64,000 bases of DNA, from positions 1 to 64,000 of the forward strand of contig JADKGF010000004.1 in the NCBI GenBank assembly GCA_016717105.1, given 5' to 3'. Under the pieces are notes generated by a model. The model was not told the origin of the DNA, ran no database searches, and saw only the letters and a program-made list of their open reading frames with translations. A program made the translations under genes and the position numbers. Positions 57,479 to 64,000 of this stretch are shown here, piece after piece (within the stretch, counting starts at the first letter, position 1; every line of letters starts with the position of its first letter). Source of the DNA: Saprospiraceae bacterium. Its GTDB lineage: Bacteria > Bacteroidota > Bacteroidia > Chitinophagales > Saprospiraceae.

Positions 57479-58486
57479 ATGTCAGCAAGAAAAACGGTAC
57501 TTTCGGCGATACAACCTACGGGTAATATGCATTTGGGAAATTATTTTGGAGCAGTCAAAAACTGGGTAGATCTTCAAGAAAAATATACTTGTTACTATGG
57601 TGTTGTGGATTATCATGCAATGACGATGCCTTATGATGTACAAAAACTCCGTACCAATACTTGGGATCTCATCACCAATCTTGTGGCCGTAGGTGTCAAT
57701 CCAGAAAATCTTTTTATCCAATCATTAGTACCCGAGCATACAGAATTGACTTGGATATTCAATTGTTTTTGTTCTTACGGTCAGTTGACACGCATGACGC
57801 AGTTTAAAGATAAAAGCACTCAAGTCAAGGACAGCGGAAAAGAAGACTATATTTCAGCAGGATTATTGGATTATCCTGTACTTCAAGCCGCAGACATTTT
57901 GATCTATCGAGCAGACTTTGTGCCTGTGGGAAAGGACCAAGAGCAACATCTAGAATTGACAAGAGATATCGCGCAAAGATTTAATTTTCAAGCAGGAAAG
58001 GAATATTTTGTTCTACCAGATGCATTATATACAGAAACTCCAAAAATCAGATCAACCGCAGATCCATCAAAGAAAATGAGCAAATCAGCCGGCGAAAAGC
58101 ATTATATCAATGTATTTGCTGATGAAGAGACCATCCGAAGGCAAATCAAATCTGCCGTAACGGACTCTGGTGATACACCTGCCGGAAAAATGGCTGAAGG
58201 TGTAGAAAATCTTTTTGAACTTATCAAAGCCACTGGAAATAAAACTGATTATGATCGACTTTTGGAAGATTTTCATGCTGGAACATTAAAATATGTAGAT
58301 CTCAAGCAAGTAACTGCTGATAACTTGGTTGCAATGACATCAGGATTTATAGAAAAGAAAAAGGAGATAAGCTCAGACAAACGCAAACTCAAAGATCAAG
58401 TAAAACAATCTTCATTCGAAATCAGAAAAAGAGCTCAAGAGACAGTTCGAGAAGTAAAAGAATTGATAGGATTGATGAATGTGTAA
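57479..58486 (+). CDS. trpS: Tryptophanyl-tRNA synthetase
   Basis: A 335-residue class I aminoacyl-tRNA synthetase that charges tRNA-Trp. The HIGH-type motif TGNMHLGNYFGA (about 13-24) and the KMSKS motif (KKMSKSAG, about 199) are intact, and length is typical. Single gene, likely from a promoter just upstream. Confidence 0.95.
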   Translation: MSARKTVLSAIQPTGNMHLGNYFGAVKNWVDLQEKYTCYYGVVDYHAMTMPYDVQKLRTNTWDLITNLVAVGVNPENLFIQSLVPEHTELTWIFNCFCSYGQLTRMTQFKDKSTQVKDSGKEDYISAGLLDYPVLQAADILIYRADFVPVGKDQEQHLELTRDIAQRFNFQAGKEYFVLPDALYTETPKIRSTADPSKKMSKSAGEKHYINVFADEETIRRQIKSAVTDSGDTPAGKMAEGVENLFELIKATGNKTDYDRLLEDFHAGTLKYVDLKQVTADNLVAMTSGFIEKKKEISSDKRKLKDQVKQSSFEIRKRAQETVREVKELIGLMNV

Positions 58487-58664
58487 TAAGCATTGCTATC
58501 TAAAATCACAATATAATTTTGAAATGTTATCAAAATCGTAAAATAATTTGATGTACTCTGTCCAACTGCTAAATTATTGTTAAAAAAAGTACTTATCCGT
58601 TACTTTTATTAATTTTTTACATTTTTAATTTTTTTGGTTTAATAATATCTTTTACCTTTAGGTC

Positions 58665-59228
58665 ATGGATATTACTTTACAAATACTTAATCCGGAAGAA
58701 TCCGATTTTTTGAATGCCTGCATCAACAATGAACGATGGGCCCAAAAAAAATTGTATGAAGATAACTATGCTTCAATGATGTCACTTTCCATGAGATACG
58801 CCAATAATAATGATGATGCTTTGGACATTTTACATGAAAGTTTCATTAAGATATTCAGGAATCTCCACAAGTACCAATCCGGTACTTCCATTGCCGCTTG
58901 GATTAGAAAAATTGTAATCAACACAGCTATCGATTTCTATCGACGAGATTTGAAACGCAAATCTGAAGATCTAAACGAGGCAAATTATATCACTACCGGC
59001 ATTCCTGATGCAATTTCTACCATAAGCTCTGAAGAAATTTTAAAAGCCTTGCAGCAATTACCTCATTCTTATCGTTCTGTATTTAATTTGCACGTAATAG
59101 AAGGATATTCACACAAGGAAATAGCTGAAATGCTGAATATCAATGAAAGTACCTGCAGATCAAACCTTGTGAAAGCAAGAACAAAATTAAAAAATATTTT
59201 ATTGGCAGCGGATTCAGATTTGAGATGA
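58665..59228 (+). CDS. ECF-type sigma-70 factor (paired with the 59225 protein)
   Basis: A 187-residue sigma factor. Region 2 (about 25-92, MRYANNNDDALDILHESFIK) and region 4 (about 128-178, GYSHKEIAEMLNINESTCRS) are complete. The stop overlaps the start of the downstream gene by four bases (ATGA), so the two are coupled. The partner is the candidate anti-sigma factor; the target regulon is unknown. Confidence 0.85.
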   Translation: MDITLQILNPEESDFLNACINNERWAQKKLYEDNYASMMSLSMRYANNNDDALDILHESFIKIFRNLHKYQSGTSIAAWIRKIVINTAIDFYRRDLKRKSEDLNEANYITTGIPDAISTISSEEILKALQQLPHSYRSVFNLHVIEGYSHKEIAEMLNINESTCRSNLVKARTKLKNILLAADSDLR

Positions 59229-60715
59229 AGGAAGATAATTTCGACCAACTAATAAAACAAAAATTAGAAAATATTCCTCTTGAGCCATTGCAAGAGGATG
59301 CTTGGTCATTATTCGAATCCAATAATCCTGATTTTAATGATGTTGGAAGTAATGATGATGGTGAAGATGCGCACTTCGACCAAATAATTAAGCACAATCT
59401 TCAACAAATTACTTCAACTTATAATGCAGATCATTGGAAGTTGATGACAGCCAGACTAGCACTAAGAGATGAACGGATGGCCAATGTCATTTCTTCAAAA
59501 ATAATGGAAATAGCGGCTATTCTTTTGTTGGTCTTTACGTTTGCAAACTGGAATGAATGGCTTGAAGAAGGTAAAGTAAATGATTCTTTAGAATATGCTT
59601 TAGAGACGCAATATCATTCACCACGAACGTCTGAGTTAAACAAACAAAATCTTTCTGAAACTAAGCAAACTAAATGTTTAGATCAAAAACTTGAAGGCGA
59701 GATTCCAAATAAAGCTATAGCAGATCAAAAATTGTTGGTTTTTGAAAGTGAAAATACAAAAATAAGTAATCATATAAACCTAATCAATTCAGCAACCGTC
59801 AATGATGCGACAACTGCTGATGGTGTGTTAGACACAAAAAGTACTGAAGAGATAAATGTAGCTGAAGTTATCAAGCTATTAAAACATAAAGAATCAGCCG
59901 AAACACAAAACATTGCCCACACAGCTTTAAGGCTACCAATTCAGCAATCTCCTTATCTACCACTTGCAGAAAGTGCAGGTCCAGAGTCCGAATTTGCTAA
60001 AATATTTCCTATGTATAGGACCAATCCACCTGCAAAACCAGTCATCGCAATGTCCATGTATGCATCTGGAGATATCAACCTAATCAATACACCATTTGAC
60101 AAAATATACTCTAGAGCTTCTTACAATAAAGAGGCACTCAACAATTCATATGGAATCAACGTTTCAAAAAAAATAAATAATCTAGAACTTGAAACAGGTT
60201 TAGGTTATGCAAAAAGGGAATATCAACCTGACATTTTTAGTGAAGCATTTGGGCAACAAGAAAATTCCTATTCAGAAATAAGTCTGAATAAAATTTCATA
60301 CGACATAGCGACCATACCATTCAATTTAAAATACCATTTTATCGACCATCCAACATGGAGAAGTTATGTGATGGTAGGAGCAGCAATAAATCTGGTAATG
60401 AATGCTGATTATGAAATAAAAGAAGAAAGAATTCAGGGCAGACCTGCTCTAGAAAATATTTCGAGAAGTGAGCCAAGATTTGACCAAAAACCATTTATCG
60501 ATGGCCTATTATCGGGCGAATCATTCTCAGAAAACTATTTTGCTTCTGTAGGATTTGGTTTTGGGATTGAAAAAAATATTTCAAAAAATGTTTCCCTATA
60601 TGTACAGCCATCTTATCAGAGACATATCCTGAGTAGTGACCTAGGTATCGGCCCGAACAAAGATAGAATTCACACATCTTCGCTCCAATTTGGTGTAAAA
60701 TCAGTGTTGAATTAA
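59225..60715 (+). CDS. Putative dual-membrane-spanning anti-sigma factor with outer-membrane barrel
   Basis: A 496-residue protein without a signal peptide. The N-terminal cytosolic part has two copies of a similar motif (NFDQLIKQKLENIP at about 5-18 and HFDQIIKHNLQQI at about 50-62, each followed by a tryptophan). A single transmembrane helix lies at about 93-111 (IAAILLLVFTFANW). A long polar, probably disordered linker (about 115-260) leads to a beta-barrel domain (about 265-496; alternating strands, PorT-like). An inner-membrane anchor and an outer-membrane barrel in one chain would span the envelope. This matches the layout of the Dma anti-sigma factors described in Bacteroides. Confidence 0.7.
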   Translation: MKEDNFDQLIKQKLENIPLEPLQEDAWSLFESNNPDFNDVGSNDDGEDAHFDQIIKHNLQQITSTYNADHWKLMTARLALRDERMANVISSKIMEIAAILLLVFTFANWNEWLEEGKVNDSLEYALETQYHSPRTSELNKQNLSETKQTKCLDQKLEGEIPNKAIADQKLLVFESENTKISNHINLINSATVNDATTADGVLDTKSTEEINVAEVIKLLKHKESAETQNIAHTALRLPIQQSPYLPLAESAGPESEFAKIFPMYRTNPPAKPVIAMSMYASGDINLINTPFDKIYSRASYNKEALNNSYGINVSKKINNLELETGLGYAKREYQPDIFSEAFGQQENSYSEISLNKISYDIATIPFNLKYHFIDHPTWRSYVMVGAAINLVMNADYEIKEERIQGRPALENISRSEPRFDQKPFIDGLLSGESFSENYFASVGFGFGIEKNISKNVSLYVQPSYQRHILSSDLGIGPNKDRIHTSSLQFGVKSVLN

Positions 60716-60763
60716 ACAAAGTTTTACCTTTCAAAATTTAGTTGTTAATTATTGAATATTAAC

Positions 60764-61549
60764 ATGATATACATAAAATATAAATGTAATTTATTGACTT
60801 CTCTTCGCATATTGAGTATATGTATTTTCTATATTTTACCACTGAGTCTTCTCGGTGATGTCAACAATGAAACGTTAGAAAAAGCCAATAAGGCATTGGA
60901 CCAAAAAGACTTTGCTACAGCACTAAAATTGTATAAAATGGTAGAGCAACAAGGTTTTGGTGATGAAGGCATGTATAGAAATATGGCGTATTCAGCGATA
61001 TCTATACATGCAGAAGCAGATGCTATCTTATATCTAGAAAAGTCTCTTAAATATGATCCAAATAATGCAAAACTTAAACTTCATCTCGAGCAATTAAGGT
61101 CAAAAAACAATCTTGATGACCCAACAGAAAATCAATCTAAAATAATGAACTTTTTACTGCAATTGACTGGCACAATGTCGTTGCAGATTATCATCATTAT
61201 ACAAATTCTTATTTTTGTCTTATTGGGCGTGTTGATGTATATACATTTTCCTTTTGATGAAATCGGACGGAATGCAAGGTGGCAATTTGCCGGATTGTCT
61301 ATCATGCTTCTACTTACATTTTGTTTCGGAAGTTATAGACATTCTACTATTTATGAAAATGACGGTATTATAATCTCTAAAGAGAATACAACAATTTATC
61401 TTAGTCCCGATACATTAAGTCCTCAAATCAGCAAATTGCCTTTAGGTTCAAAGGTCAGTTACAAAGATCATATCAATGGCTGGTTGCAGATAGAAACCAT
61501 TTATGGAGAGATTGGTTGGATCACATTGTCAAACGGAAGCAGAATTTGA
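60764..61549 (+). CDS. batE: BatE-like TPR and SH3 domain protein
   Basis: A 261-residue membrane-linked protein. ATG 60764 (MIYIKYKCNLLTSLRILSIC) is preferred over a TTG at 60752. A signal-like helix, TPR repeats (about 35-115), a transmembrane helix pair in the middle (about 130-185) and a C-terminal bacterial SH3 domain (about 200-261, GWLQIETIYGEIGWITLSN) match BatE of aerotolerance operons, although no batA-D genes are seen here. Its stop overlaps the next start (TGATG). Confidence 0.6.
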   Translation: MIYIKYKCNLLTSLRILSICIFYILPLSLLGDVNNETLEKANKALDQKDFATALKLYKMVEQQGFGDEGMYRNMAYSAISIHAEADAILYLEKSLKYDPNNAKLKLHLEQLRSKNNLDDPTENQSKIMNFLLQLTGTMSLQIIIIIQILIFVLLGVLMYIHFPFDEIGRNARWQFAGLSIMLLLTFCFGSYRHSTIYENDGIIISKENTTIYLSPDTLSPQISKLPLGSKVSYKDHINGWLQIETIYGEIGWITLSNGSRI

Positions 61550-62451
61550 TGGGAAAAAAGATAGCCTATTTGATCTTTCTGAGATTAAACCAAATAAAAA
61601 GACTTACACAATCTGTTGGGTTTTTACTGATACTCTTATTTTTCATATGCGTTGTAGGAATAGCTGCTGCTGGCATACAATCACTTCTCAAGCTAAATAT
61701 TTGGTGGCTGATAGGAGCAGAATTTTTTATCTTGATGTTGCTTTCATTTGGACGCAAAGATAGATCCTTTTTGTTTACAATATTCGAAAGCAGGTCAGCA
61801 TTAATTTTCTATAATTTTGTAGAAAATATTTTGCTCATATTGCCATTTGTTATTTTTCACTTGATAAAAGGGCATTTTTATACTGTACTATCAATGGTAC
61901 TTATAGGATTTATCGCTGCATGTATCGCTGCTTTTATACCAGAAAAGGCTGATTCTGCAACAAAAAAAGAAATACAACTAATTCCATTACAGTACTTTGA
62001 ACTCAAATTTCTTGCTGAAAAATCACCTATGTCTGCCTATTTGTTTTGTTTCTTGGGTTTATTTGCTTTTTTTCATATCAGTGTATTATTGATTTGGATA
62101 TTTTTGATGATAAGCATCATTGTTGCAGTATTCACACCGTATGAGCCCATGGAAATGATTCATTTTGAACCTAAATTTGTATTGAAAAAGATGATGTCCT
62201 ATACAAAAATATTGACAATTGTAGTTTTGATACCATTTATAATAAGTATTTTGTTTCATCCTGAACATTGGTTGGTGGCAAGTTATGCTTTGATTTGTGT
62301 CTATCTGGCGCTTTACCTAGCGATATCTGCCAAGTATGCAGCATATACTCCTTTGCGGGCATTACGCTATCCTACCGTGTCAGAATCAATCATCGTCATG
62401 TTAATGCTAATACCTGGTGGTGCCATTATTGCGGCATCTTTACATGCTTAA
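61549..62451 (+). CDS. ABC transporter membrane subunit (putative permease)
   Basis: A 300-residue protein with eight or so hydrophobic segments and no soluble domain. ATG 61549 is chosen because it overlaps the BatE stop (TGATG); an in-frame ATG at 61516 lies inside the batE gene. The next gene encodes an ABC ATPase 36 bases downstream, which suggests an export or import pair. The permease family was not recognised from motifs, so the link is by context. Confidence 0.6.
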   Translation: MGKKIAYLIFLRLNQIKRLTQSVGFLLILLFFICVVGIAAAGIQSLLKLNIWWLIGAEFFILMLLSFGRKDRSFLFTIFESRSALIFYNFVENILLILPFVIFHLIKGHFYTVLSMVLIGFIAACIAAFIPEKADSATKKEIQLIPLQYFELKFLAEKSPMSAYLFCFLGLFAFFHISVLLIWIFLMISIIVAVFTPYEPMEMIHFEPKFVLKKMMSYTKILTIVVLIPFIISILFHPEHWLVASYALICVYLALYLAISAKYAAYTPLRALRYPTVSESIIVMLMLIPGGAIIAASLHA

Positions 62452-62487
62452 AATACATAAAAGCTGAAAACAATTTAAAAACACTTT

Positions 62488-63171
62488 ATGCTACAGATTA
62501 CTGATCTCACATTTGCCTTTGGACAACATCTCATTTATGATGGCTTGAATGCAACATTCCAAACAGGACGGATCACCGGTATCGTAGGAAAAAATGGTGT
62601 CGGGAAAACCACACTTTTCAGAATTTTATCATCTATTTATCAAAATCAAGGCGGTAATATTACTTTAAATGGTCAAAAATTGGATCGACTGCACCTTACC
62701 TTTATGCCAGCAGAGCCATACTTTTATCCCTTTATGAAAGGAAAAGAATACCTGCAAATCGTGGCCAATAATGATGATGAATTAACTTTTAGTATGCAGA
62801 TTGCTTCAGCTTTGGATCTACCACTCAATGAACTGGTGGACAATTATTCTACTGGTATGAGAAAAAAACTGGCTTTTGCCGGTCATTTTGCATTACAAAA
62901 ATCCATCATAATCCTCGATGAGCCTTACAATGGTGTCGATCTGGAGAGCAATGAGGTGATCAAACACATCATCAAAACACAATCGCAACAAAAGATTGTG
63001 ATCTTGTCTTCGCATATATTATCGACGATAACAGATATATGCGATGATGTCTATTATTTTACAGAAAATCGCGTAGTTTCCAGATTTGAAAGTACACAAT
63101 TTGACAGTCTTCAACGCTCAATCGAGCAAAGTATGGGCGAAAAATTAAGACTATTGGATATCAAAGGGTAA
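62488..63171 (+). CDS. ABC transporter ATP-binding protein
   Basis: A 227-residue ATPase with Walker A GKNGVGKTT (about 35-43), the signature YSTGMRKKLA (about 129-138), Walker B IIILDEPYNGVDL (about 149-161) and the switch histidine in LSSHIL. It probably energises the preceding membrane protein. No substrate-binding gene is seen. Gene order permease-ATPase suggests an efflux-type or assembly system. Confidence 0.88.
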   Translation: MLQITDLTFAFGQHLIYDGLNATFQTGRITGIVGKNGVGKTTLFRILSSIYQNQGGNITLNGQKLDRLHLTFMPAEPYFYPFMKGKEYLQIVANNDDELTFSMQIASALDLPLNELVDNYSTGMRKKLAFAGHFALQKSIIILDEPYNGVDLESNEVIKHIIKTQSQQKIVILSSHILSTITDICDDVYYFTENRVVSRFESTQFDSLQRSIEQSMGEKLRLLDIKG

Positions 63172-63214
63172 CCTTATAGCGCAGTTTTTGTTTACTTAAA
63201 TATTTCTATAAGTC

Positions 63215-64000
63215 ATGCGTATGATATTTCAGATAATTATAATGGTAGTGCTGGCTTCTTGTCAACCCAAATTGGCACAGGTAGCAGATAAAAACCTTGC
63301 ACAAAATAGCAGTTCGGTATCAGTGATAACAGGAGCACAACGCACTGCCGATTACTTACCAAAGCTCAAAAATAAAAAAGTAGCCTTAGTCGTAAATCAA
63401 ACTAGTCTTATAAATAATACACATTTGGTAGATTCGTTGCTGAAACTGGGTGTATCCATAAAAACCGTTTTTTCGCCAGAACATGGATTTCGTGGTAATG
63501 CAGATGCAGGTGAAGTTGTAAAAGATGCTAAAGACAAAACGACCGGCTTGCCTATTATTTCCCTTTACGGGAAAAAGAAAAAACCTTTAAGTGAAGATCT
63601 AGCTGGAATAGACATCATCATTTTTGATATCCAAGATGTAGGCGTTCGATTTTACACCTATATTTCGACCTTGCATTATGTGATGGAAGCTTGCGCAGAA
63701 AATAAAATTCCGCTTATTGTCCTGGACCGACCTAATCCAAATGGTCACTACATCGATGGGGAAATCTTACAACCAAACTACCGATCGTTCGTAGGTATGC
63801 ATCCTGTACCCACAGTATATGGAATGACCATCGGCGAATATGCACAAATGATCAATGGAGAAGGATGGCTAGCCAATCAAGTAAAATGTGATCTCACAGT
63901 GATCTCCTGCAAGGAATATACACATCAGACTTATTATGAATTGCCTGTAAAACCAAGTCCAAATCTACCGGATATGAAGTCAATCTTATTATATCCTTCA
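63215..64000 (+). CDS. namZ: DUF1343/NamZ-like exo-beta-N-acetylmuramidase, 5' part (cut by window end)
   Basis: 262 codons are visible. ATG 63215 gives MRMIFQIIIMVVLASCQPKL, a lipoprotein signal. The DUF1343 hallmarks are SPEHGFRG (about 90-97), DIQDVGVRFYTYISTLHYVM and LDRPNPNGHYIDG. NamZ enzymes remove terminal MurNAc from peptidoglycan fragments in recycling. A 3' part lies outside the window. Confidence 0.85.
   Translation, partial: MRMIFQIIIMVVLASCQPKLAQVADKNLAQNSSSVSVITGAQRTADYLPKLKNKKVALVVNQTSLINNTHLVDSLLKLGVSIKTVFSPEHGFRGNADAGEVVKDAKDKTTGLPIISLYGKKKKPLSEDLAGIDIIIFDIQDVGVRFYTYISTLHYVMEACAENKIPLIVLDRPNPNGHYIDGEILQPNYRSFVGMHPVPTVYGMTIGEYAQMINGEGWLANQVKCDLTVISCKEYTHQTYYELPVKPSPNLPDMKSILLYPS

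Noticed and set aside
61516..61548. Upstream ATG for the permease gene
   Set aside because: It lies inside the batE coding region; ATG 61549 overlaps the batE stop in the normal coupled way.

Overview
The window looks like a chromosomal contig from a Bacteroidota bacterium, most likely of the Saprospiraceae/Chitinophagales type. The evidence is: several secreted proteins with type IX secretion (T9SS) C-terminal sorting domains; a 1680-residue HYR-repeat protein; an ECF sigma/FecR/TonB-receptor/DUF4249 cluster; an alternative complex III (act) operon joined to a caa3-type oxidase; futalosine-pathway MqnA; and promoters of the Bacteroidota form TTG-N19/20-TAnnTTTG with no Shine-Dalgarno sequences. 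Base composition is AT-rich throughout. I saw no rRNA, tRNA, CRISPR array or insertion sequence.

Layout. 1-10.3 kb: a sugar-type MFS transporter, then two large secreted T9SS proteins (a HYR protein with dockerin-like and cohesin-like parts, and an M12-like metalloprotease). 10.3-14.5 kb: uridine kinase divergent from a nucleoside transporter, an SRPBCC protein and a GH109-like Gfo/Idh/MocA enzyme. 14.6-19.9 kb: a surface-signalling and uptake cluster (sigma, FecR, TonB receptor, DUF4249 lipoprotein). 19.9-28.8 kb: acetyltransferase, esterase, and an operon of M1 aminopeptidase, a small helical protein and mfd; then comF and a membrane protein. 28.8-32.7 kb: an AT-rich accessory stretch with unknown secreted proteins, one decayed gene and a DUF4143 ATPase preceded by six 23-bp tandem repeats. 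32.7-37.7 kb: thioredoxin-like protein and an AAA+/TPR gene group. 37.8-54.0 kb: one roughly 16-kb minus-strand respiratory operon, actABCDEF, coxB, ctaD, cyoE, two subunit III genes, subunit IV, a SCO-like protein, DUF420 and a small membrane protein. 54.6-64 kb: acyltransferase, a T9SS protein, mqnA, trpS, a sigma factor with a putative dual-membrane-spanning anti-sigma factor, a BatE-like protein, an ABC transporter and the start of a NamZ/DUF1343 gene.

Functionally, the act/cox operon would move electrons from menaquinol (mqnA supplies part of the menaquinone pathway) through ACIII to a caa3-type oxidase. The CoxB subunit carries a C-terminal OmpA-like peptidoglycan-binding domain instead of the usual cytochrome c domain.

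Quality warning. At least five recognisable genes (TonB receptor, DUF4143 ATPase, actA, actB, actD) are split by single-base indels, three of them clearly in A/T homopolymers. Because core respiratory genes are hit, sequencing or assembly error is the simplest explanation. The actB C-terminus is also missing the expected last cysteine pair, which a one-base error does not explain. Most notable candidates for follow-up: the CoxB-OmpA fusion, the sigma/dual-membrane anti-sigma pair at 58.7-60.7 kb, and the 23-bp repeat array in front of the DUF4143 ATPase.
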